From NCBI GenBank assembly GCA_020636405.1, contig JACJXW010000004.1:2902001-2966000 (forward strand): a stretch of 64,000 nucleotides of DNA, written 5' to 3'. The notes under the pieces were generated by a model, which saw nothing but the letters and a program-made list of their open reading frames with translations, did not search any database and was not told where the DNA came from. Within the stretch, counting starts at the first letter, position 1. Each line of letters begins with the position of its first letter. This stretch comes from Lewinellaceae bacterium (GTDB lineage: Bacteria; Bacteroidota; Bacteroidia; Chitinophagales; Saprospiraceae). This document shows, one piece after another, positions 16,235 to 24,675 of this stretch. The position numbers and the translations under genes were made by a program.

Positions 16235-16963
16235 TTATTTGCCCCACTTTTTCAGCTGTTTCAACACCGCTGCAAAGTCTTTGGGCAGGGGCGCCTCGAA
16301 TACCAGGCGCTCGTTGGTGTGAGGATGGTTCAGGGCGAGTTTCCAGGCGTGCAGGGGCAGGCGGCTCATCAGGGGCCGTTCTTCCTGGTCCCGGCCGAGT
16401 TGATAACCTTTAGACTTTACCTCCGATAGGTAGAATGCCTCCCGGCGGCCGTAAAGGCTGTCGACGGCCAGGGGATGGCCAATCGATTCGAAGTGGACCC
16501 GTATCTGATGGGTACGCCCGGTCTCGATTCGAGCTTCCACCAGGGTGAAATGGCGGAAGCGATCCACCACCTTGTAGTGGGTGATGGCAGTTTTCCCTTT
16601 TTTGGCGACAACCATTTTGCCAGGCTGGTTCTGGCTTGCGGCCAGGGGCCGGTCGATAGTGCCCTCATCCGGCAGGGAGGCGCCGTCGAGCAGGGCGAGG
16701 TAGGTTTTTTCTACCGTCCGCTGTTCGAACTGCAGGGAGAGGTGGCGATGGGCGTCCTCCGTGCGGGCGAAACAGATCAGGCCGCTGGTTTCCCGGTCGA
16801 TGCGGTGCACGGTCCATACCTTGCCGTACTGCTGGGAGAGCAGGGCCATGAGGTTGGGCTTTTCCGGGGAGAACCGGTCAGGGATAGACAACAGCCCGGG
16901 CGGCTTGTGGGCCACGATGAGGTGCTCGTCTTCGAAAAGGATCTCCGGCTTCAGCTTGGCCAT
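16235..16963 (-). CDS. RluA-family pseudouridine synthase
   Basis: A 242-residue enzyme that isomerises uridine in rRNA or tRNA. The catalytic motif HRIDRETSGL contains the required aspartate. GRTHQIRVHFESIGHPL and the substrate-lid stretch KTYLALLDG are also intact. There is no S4 domain at the N-terminus, which suits the shorter RluA/TruC-like members. The exact target base is unknown. It is followed, after 27 bp counted along the minus strand, by the upstream RibF-GT2 gene's stop, so the two may be co-transcribed. Confidence 0.92.
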   Translation of the reverse strand: MAKLKPEILFEDEHLIVAHKPPGLLSIPDRFSPEKPNLMALLSQQYGKVWTVHRIDRETSGLICFARTEDAHRHLSLQFEQRTVEKTYLALLDGASLPDEGTIDRPLAASQNQPGKMVVAKKGKTAITHYKVVDRFRHFTLVEARIETGRTHQIRVHFESIGHPLAVDSLYGRREAFYLSEVKSKGYQLGRDQEERPLMSRLPLHAWKLALNHPHTNERLVFEAPLPKDFAAVLKQLKKWGK

Positions 16964-16989
16964 AAACTTGGTATTGAATAAGGGTTGTT

Positions 16990-18987
16990 TTAGAGATTTT
17001 TAAAGAACTTTTTTCCCCGTGCGTAGTAGGCCCATACGATGCTGCCGGGGTAGCGCCCCGCCATATTGGGTACCGCGCTGATACTGACTTTCTGGATGAG
17101 TTCCCTGCTTAACCGGCGCTTATTCCGCATTTTCCTGAATTGAGCAATAAAGCTGTGGTGGGCACGGGCGATGCTTCGGATGTGCCCCAGCTTGCCCTGG
17201 GAAAGGAACAGCCCGGCGGCAGCCCAGTCGAGCAGGAAACGAAGCGGGATAATCCACCAGAGGCGGCCGCTGTCTTCATTTTTAAGTAGGTTGAACAGGC
17301 TGTTCCGGAAGTTCAGGTATACTTTCTGTGGGGAGTTGTAATTCAGTGTTCCGCCTCCTACGTGATAGATTACCGAACGAGGCCGGGCCATCACCTTATA
17401 GCCCGCTCGTTTGATCCGCCAGCAAAGGTCGATCTCTTCGGAATGGGCAAAATAGTCGGGGTCGAAACCGCCGATCTCGTGAAAGAGGCGGCTGCGTATG
17501 AAGAAAGCGGCTCCGGTCGCCCAGAATATCTCCTGCAAGGCTTCGTACTGGCCGCTGTCGCGCTCGGTTACGGCAAAGATCCTGCCCCGGCAGAAAGGAT
17601 ATCCCAGAGCATCCAGCCATCCTCCGGCCGCCCCGGCGTACTCGAAGTAATTGCGTTGGTGAAAGGATTTGATCTTAGGCTGGCAGGCGCCGACGGAAGG
17701 GTCGCGCTCCATCAGTTCGATGATGGGCTCGATCCAGTTCTCCGTCACTTCCACATCTGAATTGAGCAAAACGTAGTAGGGGGCGTCGATCTGCTGCAGC
17801 GCCAGGTTGTAGCCTTTGGCGTAACCGTGGTTGCCCTTCAGGTCCAGTGTTTTGATGTTGGGGTAATGTTCTCCAAGAAAGGCCATAGAATCGTCCAGAG
17901 AGCCGTTGTCGGCAACGATGACTTCATAATTGGGATAGGTGCTGGCCAGGACAGCGGGCAGGAACTGCTCCAGGAAAGCCTGCCCGTTGTAGTTCAGAAT
18001 GACAATGGCGACCCTGGGGTACTGGCTCATTTTTTTTTCCTCCCGGGGCGCCTGTCGGGCCTCGAGGATCTTCTTTGCGGCAAACCTGTCTTTTTCGAGC
18101 TGTTTTTGCAGCTCTTCCAGTTTTTCGAACTGCACATCGTCCCGAATCCGTTCCACCATTTCCAACTGCAACTTGTCGCCGTAGATGTCCTTGTTGAAAC
18201 CGAAGATATTGACCTCAATGGTGCGGTTGCGGTACTCGCGCAGGGTAGGGCGGTTGCCGATGTAGAGCATGCCGCCGTACCGCTGCCGGTTGTGCAGTGC
18301 GTTTACAGCGTATATGCCGGTTGGAGGCACCAGTTTGTGCTTCTGCCCGATGTCGAGATTGGCGGTGGGAAAACCGAGCTTATGCCCTATCTTATTGCCG
18401 TGTACGACGGTGCCGGTCAGCGTGAAAGGGTGGCCGAGCAGGCGTTGCGCTGCGCCCACGTCCCCTTTATCCATAGCCGTGCGGATCTTGGTAGAACTCA
18501 CCGCCATATGATCCACTTCGTGGCTGGGGATCTCGATGACCTTGTAGCCGCCTTCCGGCCCGTGCCATTTCAAGTAGTTGATGTCTCCCTGCCGGTTGAG
18601 GCCGAAGCGGTGGTCGTAACCGATGACGATGTATTTGGGATGAAATTTCTCAACGAGGAACTTCTGGATGTATTCGTCGGCGCTTTGCTGAGAGAATTCA
18701 ATAGTGAAGGGCACCACCACCACGTTGTCGACCTGATAGCGCTCCATAAGCTGTACCTTCTCGTCGATGGTGGTGATCAGCTTCATACTGCTGTCCTTCG
18801 GGTAGACCACCAGCCGTGGATGAGGGTGGAAAGTGATGACGATACTTTCCCCATCAACGCTGTTGGCCAGGTCGTTGACCTTTTTCAGGATCTCCTGATG
18901 GCCCAGGTGGACGCCATCGAACGAACCGATGGTTACCACGGCATTGCGAAAGGAAGGCAGATTTTTCAGATCATTGAACACTCTCAT
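16990..18987 (-). CDS. ribF: RibF riboflavin kinase/FAD synthetase fused to a GT2 glycosyltransferase
   Basis: One 665-residue frame encodes two unrelated enzymes. Residues 1-310 are a complete RibF: the FAD-synthetase loop GSFDGVHLGHQ, HPHPRLVV, and the riboflavin-kinase signature GHKLGFPTANL. From residue 320 comes a full family-2 glycosyltransferase: VAIVILNYNGQAFL, LLNSDVEV, and SEEIDLCWRIKRAGY. The junction is an A9 tract (18030-18038) after GGGAGG, and the last A begins an ATG that would be a natural GT2 start with a good ribosome-binding site. Removing one A would give RibF a TGA stop overlapping that ATG. Fusion may therefore be real, a slippage site or a sequence error. RibF makes FMN and FAD; the GT2 acceptor is unknown. 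Confidence 0.85.
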   Translation of the reverse strand: MRVFNDLKNLPSFRNAVVTIGSFDGVHLGHQEILKKVNDLANSVDGESIVITFHPHPRLVVYPKDSSMKLITTIDEKVQLMERYQVDNVVVVPFTIEFSQQSADEYIQKFLVEKFHPKYIVIGYDHRFGLNRQGDINYLKWHGPEGGYKVIEIPSHEVDHMAVSSTKIRTAMDKGDVGAAQRLLGHPFTLTGTVVHGNKIGHKLGFPTANLDIGQKHKLVPPTGIYAVNALHNRQRYGGMLYIGNRPTLREYRNRTIEVNIFGFNKDIYGDKLQLEMVERIRDDVQFEKLEELQKQLEKDRFAAKKILEARQAPREEKKMSQYPRVAIVILNYNGQAFLEQFLPAVLASTYPNYEVIVADNGSLDDSMAFLGEHYPNIKTLDLKGNHGYAKGYNLALQQIDAPYYVLLNSDVEVTENWIEPIIELMERDPSVGACQPKIKSFHQRNYFEYAGAAGGWLDALGYPFCRGRIFAVTERDSGQYEALQEIFWATGAAFFIRSRLFHEIGGFDPDYFAHSEEIDLCWRIKRAGYKVMARPRSVIYHVGGGTLNYNSPQKVYLNFRNSLFNLLKNEDSGRLWWIIPLRFLLDWAAAGLFLSQGKLGHIRSIARAHHSFIAQFRKMRNKRRLSRELIQKVSISAVPNMAGRYPGSIVWAYYARGKKFFKNL

Positions 18988-19073
18988 AATCGCACTGGTC
19001 TAAAACAAGGCACAAAAATAAATTTTTAACCCGGCAATTAAAGTCCTAATCGGGAAAACAAACTGGAAAACTC

Positions 19074-19102
19074 TTGTATCCTGTGAATTGTTTGTAATTT
19101 TG
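19074..19102 (+). promoter_or_regulatory. Bacteroidota-type promoter for mrp-nfu
   Basis: TTG at 19074-19076, an 18-bp spacer and TAATTTTG at 19095-19102 match the -33/-7 consensus. The start codon at 19156 lies 53 bp downstream, which excludes the upstream ATG at 19102 as the real start. Confidence 0.6.
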
Positions 19103-19155
19103 TGCCTGTCACCTTAATAACATTCAATCTAAATAAAAATAGTAGCCGGCTATAC

Positions 19156-20250
19156 ATGAACATCGAGACCACAAAAGTAGTAGAAGCGCTCACAAAAGTG
19201 ATGGACCCTAACAGCGGGCAGGATATTATTACCATGAGTATGGTCCGCGACCTGGAGGTGAAGGGCAAAGATATCAATTTTTCTATCGAACTGCCTACGA
19301 TGGAGACCCGCCATAAGTCGGAGCTCAACTTTGCCTGCATACAGGCCGTTCAGAACCTTTATCCCGAGGCGAACGTCAATGTCCATATGATCTCCCGCAC
19401 AGGGAATTCCCAGGAGCCGACGAGCCCGCTGGCGCAGGTGAAGAACATCATCGCCGTTGCATCAGGAAAAGGGGGAGTGGGTAAATCCACCGTTTCCGTC
19501 AACCTGGCATTGGGTTTGAAAAAACTGGGCGCCAAAGTGGGCCTGATCGATGCCGACCTCTACGGCCCTTCCATTCCGACCATGCTGGGCTTACAGGGGG
19601 AGCGCCCCCGGGTACAGGAAGTGTACGGTGAGCCCAAGATCATCCCGTTGGAAGCCTTCGGCCTTCCGGTGATGTCGATCGGATTTATCATCGAGCCGGA
19701 ACAGGCCGTGGTCCTGCGCGGCCCCCGTCTGGGGGGCATCATCAAGCAGTTCTTCGAAGATACGATCTGGCCGGAGCTGGACTACCTGATCGTGGACCTT
19801 CCTCCGGGAACCGGCGATATACAGCTCACCCTGGTACAGACCGTCCCGGTTACCGGGGCGATCATGGTCACTACACCCCAGGAAGTGGCGGTAGCTGATG
19901 CGCTGAAAGCCATGAACATGTTCCTGCTGCCGTCTGTTAATGTTCCTATCCTGGGTATTGTGGAAAATATGGCCTGGTTCACTCCCGAAGAATTGCCGAA
20001 CAACAAGTACTTCCTGTTCGGGCAGGGTGGGGGAGAAAAGCTGGCGAAGATAGGACAGACAAAACTGCTCGGACAGGTCCCGATCGTTCAGAGCATCCGG
20101 GAATCCGGAGATGAGGGTAACCCCATCGTACTCAAGGATGTACCTTTCGCTACCGATGCCTTTATGAAAGTGGCAGAGCAAACGGCGGAACAGGTAGCTG
20201 TTCGCAATCAAAAAATGGGGCCGACAAATATCGTGAAGATCAACACATAA
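19156..20250 (+). CDS. mrp: Mrp/ApbC-type Fe-S cluster carrier ATPase
   Basis: A 364-residue cytosolic P-loop ATPase that carries and delivers iron-sulfur clusters. The N-terminal 90 residues form a MIP18/DUF59 domain (VVEALTKVMDPNSGQDIIT). The deviant Walker A KGGVGKST is in a loop at about residues 102-112, followed by LIDADLYGPSIPTM and VDLPPGTGD. The C-terminal CxxC pair found in many Mrp proteins was not recognised, so cluster binding may differ. It is followed after 8 bp by the NifU-domain protein, an arrangement that fits a Fe-S assembly unit. Confidence 0.92.
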   Translation: MNIETTKVVEALTKVMDPNSGQDIITMSMVRDLEVKGKDINFSIELPTMETRHKSELNFACIQAVQNLYPEANVNVHMISRTGNSQEPTSPLAQVKNIIAVASGKGGVGKSTVSVNLALGLKKLGAKVGLIDADLYGPSIPTMLGLQGERPRVQEVYGEPKIIPLEAFGLPVMSIGFIIEPEQAVVLRGPRLGGIIKQFFEDTIWPELDYLIVDLPPGTGDIQLTLVQTVPVTGAIMVTTPQEVAVADALKAMNMFLLPSVNVPILGIVENMAWFTPEELPNNKYFLFGQGGGEKLAKIGQTKLLGQVPIVQSIRESGDEGNPIVLKDVPFATDAFMKVAEQTAEQVAVRNQKMGPTNIVKINT

Positions 20251-20258
20251 CAGCTTAT

Positions 20259-20522
20259 ATGTCAAATAAAGAAAAACAAGGACTTCTGGAACGCATCGAC
20301 GAGGCTTTAAACGATGTGCGCCCCCACCTGGCAGTGGATGGCGGCAATGTGGAAGTAGTAGATGTGACGGAGGAGAAATTGGTGAAGATCAAGTGGCTGG
20401 GCACCTGTGAAAATTGTACCATGACCCTGATGACCTTGAAGGCAGGGGTCGAGCAGGCGATCATGGGGCGCATCCCTGAGATCAGCGGAGTAGTAGCGGT
20501 CAACGGGCTGGAAGTGGGTTAA
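20259..20522 (+). CDS. NifU C-terminal-domain Fe-S scaffold (Nfu)
   Basis: An 87-residue protein made of a single NifU C-terminal domain. The cluster-binding CxxC is CENC in WLGTCENCTMTLMTL, preceded by DVRPHLAVDGGNVEVVDV, the usual family opening. Nfu proteins accept and pass on 4Fe-4S clusters. The 8-bp gap to mrp and shared promoter support co-expression of scaffold and carrier. Confidence 0.9.
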   Translation: MSNKEKQGLLERIDEALNDVRPHLAVDGGNVEVVDVTEEKLVKIKWLGTCENCTMTLMTLKAGVEQAIMGRIPEISGVVAVNGLEVG

Positions 20523-20593
20523 CCGCTCTGCTTCCTTGCCTTTTGTCTGGTTCCTGGGCGCCTCCGGTATACCGCCGTCCGGGAACCCGCGAT

Positions 20594-20612
20594 AAGGCTT
20601 GCCGCCTTTTTT
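20594..20612 (+). terminator. Short terminator after mrp-nfu
   Basis: AAGGC (20594-20598) pairs with GCCTT (20604-20608) across a 5-nt loop, followed by a T tract to 20612. A second pair, GGTTCC at 20549-20554 with GGAACC at 20582-20587, lies just before it. It separates nfu from the convergent glgX. Confidence 0.45.
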
Positions 20613-20616
20613 CCGA

Positions 20617-22686
20617 CTAGCGGTTTTTCAGTCCCAATGTAACCACTACCGAACGCGCCTCTACCTTTACTTTCCTCTTTTTTATGGCTGGTGCATCTGT
20701 TTCCGGGAAGATGTCTTCCGGGCTACGGGCTGCGGTGTTGATGATCCTTTTCCAGTTCCATTGCCGGCTGTGTGGCAACTCGAATTCCAGCGGTTCCCAG
20801 AACATATTGAGCATGACATGGAGGCGTTTTTCGTAGCGCCGGTTCTTCAAGGTGAACGCCAGGCTGTGGGAATTGAACCCAAGATCGGGTTGGTTGAGTT
20901 GTACACCGTGGAAAATGCAGGAGGATCCCCCCAGGTGGCCCGGGGCATTCCAGTACCACTCCTCCTGAAAGAATTCAGTAGATAAATTAAAGGCAGTCAG
21001 CAGCTGGACGAAGCGGAGCAAACCTTCCTGCTCTTTAGCAAGATCCCAATTGAGCCAGCTGATCTCATTGTCCTGGCAATAAGCATTGTTGTTGCCCTGC
21101 TGGCTGCGCCGCACTTCATCGCCCATGAGCAGCATGGGCGTACCCTGGCTAAGCATGAGGATGGTGAGGAAATTCCGGGCCTGTTGCTGGCGCAGTTTTT
21201 CCACCCCGGGGTCCTGGGTAGGGCCTTCCAGGCCGCAATTCCAGCTGAAGTTGGAATTGTGCCCGTCGCGGTTGTCCTCTCCGTTGGCGAGGTTGTGTTT
21301 TTCGTTGTAGGAGATCAGGTCGTTCAGGGTGAAGCCGTCGTGGCAGGTGATGAAGTTGATGCTGCGGTTGGGGTCGCGCAGGAGTTTTTGGAACAAGTCG
21401 GGGCTGCCGGCCACGCGTTGGCTCACGGTGCTTACCATACCGTTTTCTCCCTTGACGAAGCGCCGGATATCGTCCCGGTACTTTCCGTTCCATTCCGCCC
21501 ACTTATCGCCGACAAAAGACCCTACCTGGTATTGGTGGACATCCCAGGCTTCGGCGATGATCTTGGTGGGGGCGAGCACCGGGTCAGACTCGATTTCCCA
21601 AAGTACCGGCGGATTTTGAATGGCCCGGCCATTCTCGTCTCTGGACAGGACGGAGGCCAGGTCGAACCGGAATCCGTCGATGTGCATTTCCGAGACCCAG
21701 TACCGCAGGCAGTCCCGGATCAAACGGCGCACCACCGAGTGGTTGGCGTTCAGGGTATTGCCGGTGCCGGTAAAATTCTGATAGGCGTAATGGTGGTTCT
21801 CCTTGTTGAGCATGTAGTATGCCCGGTTCTCTATACCCCGAAAAGACAGGGTCGGGCCGTGTTCGTCTCCTTCGCCGCTGTGATTGAAAACGACGTCCAG
21901 GATGACTTCAATGCCAGCCCGATGCAAGGCTTTCACCATATCCCGGAATTCATTGATCGTACCCAGCGGGTCGGCCGTGCTGGAATAAGCATGGTGGGGC
22001 GCAAAGAAGGCAATGGGGCTGTACCCCCAGTAATTACTGAGTTCATTGGGTACGTCGTAGGGGTCAAATTGTTGAACGGGCAGCAGTTCTACTGCCGTTA
22101 TACCCAGTTTTTTGAGATAAGGTATTTTTTCGATCAGCCCGCGGTACGTACCCCGCAGTTCTTCCGGCAGCCCGGAACTGGGGTGCCGGGTGAAGCCGCC
22201 TACGTGCATTTCGTAAATAATAGACTTGGAAAAAGGGCGGTTGAGCGGTTTGTCTCCTTCCCAATCGTAACCCTCATTCCCGACGACAACACTTTTAATG
22301 GAGCTGGCACTGTTATCTCCCGGGCCGATGGCGGCCTGCCGGTCATAAAGGCCCATCACCACGGCGCGGGCGTAAGGGTCGATCAGTACCTTATTGCCGT
22401 CGAAGCGATAACCCTTGCTGTCCGCGTAGGGCCCGTACACCCGCCATCCGTAAAGCTGGCCGGGTTTGAGGTTCGAAATATAGATGTGCCAGTAGTAGAA
22501 AGTCTTGTTCTGCCGGGGATCAAGCCAGAAGGTGTGGGAGGGATAACGGTGATCCTCTGCATCAAAGAGCAGTAATTCCACTGCCGAGGCATTTTTGGTG
22601 AAAATACAAAAGTTGACGCCGCCTTCCTGGACTGTAGCCCCCAGCGGGAAACTTTGCCCTGGCAGGGCCTTGGGTTTTCTACTCAT
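20617..22686 (-). CDS. glgX: Glycogen debranching enzyme
   Basis: A 689-residue GH13 isoamylase-type enzyme that hydrolyses alpha-1,6 branches of limit-dextrin glycogen. It has an N-terminal CBM48-like domain and a complete catalytic set: nucleophile Asp342 in DGFRFDLAS, acid/base Glu379 in IIAEAWD, and Asp450 in FITCHDGFTL; region I is DVVFNHSGEGDEHG. Length and order match GlgX/TreX. No other glycogen gene is in the window. It is convergent with mrp-nfu. Confidence 0.95.
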   Translation of the reverse strand: MSRKPKALPGQSFPLGATVQEGGVNFCIFTKNASAVELLLFDAEDHRYPSHTFWLDPRQNKTFYYWHIYISNLKPGQLYGWRVYGPYADSKGYRFDGNKVLIDPYARAVVMGLYDRQAAIGPGDNSASSIKSVVVGNEGYDWEGDKPLNRPFSKSIIYEMHVGGFTRHPSSGLPEELRGTYRGLIEKIPYLKKLGITAVELLPVQQFDPYDVPNELSNYWGYSPIAFFAPHHAYSSTADPLGTINEFRDMVKALHRAGIEVILDVVFNHSGEGDEHGPTLSFRGIENRAYYMLNKENHHYAYQNFTGTGNTLNANHSVVRRLIRDCLRYWVSEMHIDGFRFDLASVLSRDENGRAIQNPPVLWEIESDPVLAPTKIIAEAWDVHQYQVGSFVGDKWAEWNGKYRDDIRRFVKGENGMVSTVSQRVAGSPDLFQKLLRDPNRSINFITCHDGFTLNDLISYNEKHNLANGEDNRDGHNSNFSWNCGLEGPTQDPGVEKLRQQQARNFLTILMLSQGTPMLLMGDEVRRSQQGNNNAYCQDNEISWLNWDLAKEQEGLLRFVQLLTAFNLSTEFFQEEWYWNAPGHLGGSSCIFHGVQLNQPDLGFNSHSLAFTLKNRRYEKRLHVMLNMFWEPLEFELPHSRQWNWKRIINTAARSPEDIFPETDAPAIKKRKVKVEARSVVVTLGLKNR

Positions 22687-22839
22687 GAGGATCTGTTATT
22701 ACTTCAATAACGCTGCAATATTACATAATTTCGGCTACAAGTGCTCGGTATTGCCACCCCATCAGAACGGGCAAAGCCCGCCGCTGACTAACGCAACGGC
22801 AGGCTTTGGCCCCACTTTGGAAAGGGCTGTAATTGTCGT

Positions 22840-23220
22840 TTAAACCTCTACGGCTTCTTCTTTTTTCGCTTTTTGTTGTTCGAGAAACTTCTCCAGCAAT
22901 TCCGGCGCTTTTTCAAAAGCACTGCTCAGGCCTCCTTTGGCCCGGGTTGAAATGAAACTGATCTCCGTTCCGCGGGTAACCAGGAAGCCGATGGGTTCGA
23001 TGCCCAGGCCGCCGCCCAGCCCCATGCCGCCGCCGTGGCCTTGCTGATTAGGGGCTTCGCCTTCGCCACCACCCGAACCAAAGCCCATTCCCATGCGGAT
23101 AACAGGTACGCAGTTGAATTCCCCAAGCTGGAACTGTTTTCCAATGACTGTTTCCGTCTTTGCTTCAGACTTCAGAAAGTCTGTGATCTTGGGGAGCAAT
23201 TCTTCTAGATTGATTTTCAT
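22840..23220 (-). CDS. GerW/YtfJ family protein
   Basis: A 126-residue soluble protein starting at ATG 23220 (upstream in-frame codons are non-conserved-looking). It contains TVIGKQFQLGEFNCVPVIRMGMGFGSGGGEGE, a glycine-rich middle, then GLGIEPIGFLVTRGTEISFIS, the plan of the spore-germination family GerW/YtfJ, and ends in a charged Lys/Glu tail. In Bacillus the protein is needed for germination; in non-sporulating bacteria the role is unknown. It lies just downstream of a DUF2953-like membrane protein, as in Firmicutes. Confidence 0.85.
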   Translation of the reverse strand: MKINLEELLPKITDFLKSEAKTETVIGKQFQLGEFNCVPVIRMGMGFGSGGGEGEAPNQQGHGGGMGLGGGLGIEPIGFLVTRGTEISFISTRAKGGLSSAFEKAPELLEKFLEQQKAKKEEAVEV

Positions 23221-23246
23221 GTAGAGAGAGTTTAAGTGAAAAAAAA

Positions 23247-23747
23247 TTACCCGCTTAACCATGCCCACGCCATACGCCAAATCCGATTGTGGATCAGGAG
23301 CCGGCATTCGTTCCTACCCTGAAAATTGACATAGACGTGACGCCTCAGCGGTTCAACCCCATATACTACCGGCCAGAGGTAGGCATTCCAGATAAAGTCT
23401 TCGGTGTCTACCTCCAGCTGGAAGTATTTTATATGGAAGGATTTAAGCACTTTGATGATCCGCCGGAAAGGGAAGCCCTTCTTACTTTTTCGATCCGGTT
23501 CAGGCTTTTTCTTTTCTTTCCCGACAGAAGGGTGTAAGGGATAGAGATCCTTTTCCCAGAAAGCAAAATGTAAACGTATCAGCAGGTCTCCGGGTAAGGG
23601 AATGAGCTCCGCCTTGCTGATCCCTCCAAAGCTAACATGGTATTCGTTGCGGTAAGTATCTGCCACTATGGAGATCTCTGCCAATAATATCCATACGACG
23701 AAAACCAAAAAAAGGACCAGCAGAACAACAATGATACCCAGAAACAT
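23247..23747 (-). CDS. DUF2953-like membrane protein (YtfI-like)
   Basis: A 166-residue protein. Residues 1-24 form a strongly hydrophobic membrane anchor, followed by a domain with HVSFGGISKAELIPL and a basic linker (KKKPEPDRKSKKG), and then FHIKYFQLEVDTEDFIWNAYLWPVVY. This layout matches DUF2953 proteins such as YtfI, which in Bacillus is encoded beside ytfJ. The gene is 26 bp upstream of the GerW-like gene on the same strand, so a two-gene unit is likely. Confidence 0.65.
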   Translation of the reverse strand: MFLGIIVVLLVLFLVFVVWILLAEISIVADTYRNEYHVSFGGISKAELIPLPGDLLIRLHFAFWEKDLYPLHPSVGKEKKKPEPDRKSKKGFPFRRIIKVLKSFHIKYFQLEVDTEDFIWNAYLWPVVYGVEPLRRHVYVNFQGRNECRLLIHNRIWRMAWAWLSG

Positions 23748-23845
23748 AAGCTTTTGTTACTTGCGCCCCCAAGGTATAGGAGCGCCTTGCCGGGTTTCAA
23801 TGTCTTTTGTCATCTTTGGAGGGTGATCTTTATCAGGCCGGGCCG

Positions 23846-24592
23846 TCAATTTGCATCAATGACCCTGCCCGATCCGGTGAGGCGGACCTCGAGGAATGGA
23901 TCTCCTTTGTAGAATACGTCACCGCTGCCGCTGATCGAAGCTTCCAGGAAGTCCTGGGCAAACACCTCGGCATCACCGGACCCTGAAATGAAAACCATGG
24001 AGGAAACTGCAACCAGCCCAAAACCATTAAAATCACCGGATCCCGTGATCTTGAGGTTCAGGGTAGCGGCCTCGCCTTCGGCCAGTAAGTTGCCTGAACC
24101 ACTGAGGTTGGCCTTTAGCACATCGGTAATAAGGGCGATTTCAACATTGCCGCTACCGGAGGCCGTAAGTTCAATATTGTTGGTTACCAAGGTATTCTCG
24201 CTGACGATATCCGCTGCGCTGGAATTGACAACCCTGTCGATCTGAGGAATGGTAATGAACAATTGGAGCCGGTCCCGGGGGCTGATGCACCGCCGGGTGC
24301 GGATTTCCAGGTCCTGGCCATCAACTTCCAGGATCAACTCCTCCAGAAGGTTGGTGTGTCCACGAGCTTCAATTTCCTGTTCCGGCCCCTGAGAGAAGAA
24401 TACATCAACATCTCCTCTCAATTCGATACCCGTAAAGGGAGGGCGTTCAAATTTGGTGGTTTCCACTTGCCCGCTCCCCTCCTGGCAGGGAACGAATGTA
24501 TTGCTTTCGTCATCGACGACAATGCAACTATGGAGCATCAAAAGGAAAAATGCCGTTGCCAGAACAGCTGATGGCTTGGGTGAATGGGTCAT
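23846..24592 (-). CDS. Head-GIN domain lipoprotein (DUF2807)
   Basis: A 248-residue lipoprotein. A short signal ends in the lipobox LHSC; ATG 24592 gives a better signal length than the ATG at 24616. The mature protein opens with FTGIELRGDVDVFFSQG and has repeated SGSGN/SGSGD turns (at least six), the beta-helical pattern of the putative adhesin head-GIN family common in Bacteroidota. It is probably attached to a membrane facing the periplasm or surface. Ligand unknown. Confidence 0.8.
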   Translation of the reverse strand: MTHSPKPSAVLATAFFLLMLHSCIVVDDESNTFVPCQEGSGQVETTKFERPPFTGIELRGDVDVFFSQGPEQEIEARGHTNLLEELILEVDGQDLEIRTRRCISPRDRLQLFITIPQIDRVVNSSAADIVSENTLVTNNIELTASGSGNVEIALITDVLKANLSGSGNLLAEGEAATLNLKITGSGDFNGFGLVAVSSMVFISGSGDAEVFAQDFLEASISGSGDVFYKGDPFLEVRLTGSGRVIDAN

Positions 24593-24675
24593 AAATTCAG
24601 GCTTTGCTGCGCTCAAAGCTAACCAGAATATGTGTTTTTACAAATGATGCGAGTCAGCTCAAAGGCTGAGAAAAA

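Noticed and set aside
17827..19029. A 400-codon plus-strand frame over ribF
   Set aside because: No domain, and the opposite strand has complete RibF and GT2 motifs.
21184..22575. A 463-codon plus-strand frame over glgX
   Set aside because: Shadow of a complete debranching enzyme with all catalytic motifs on the other strand.
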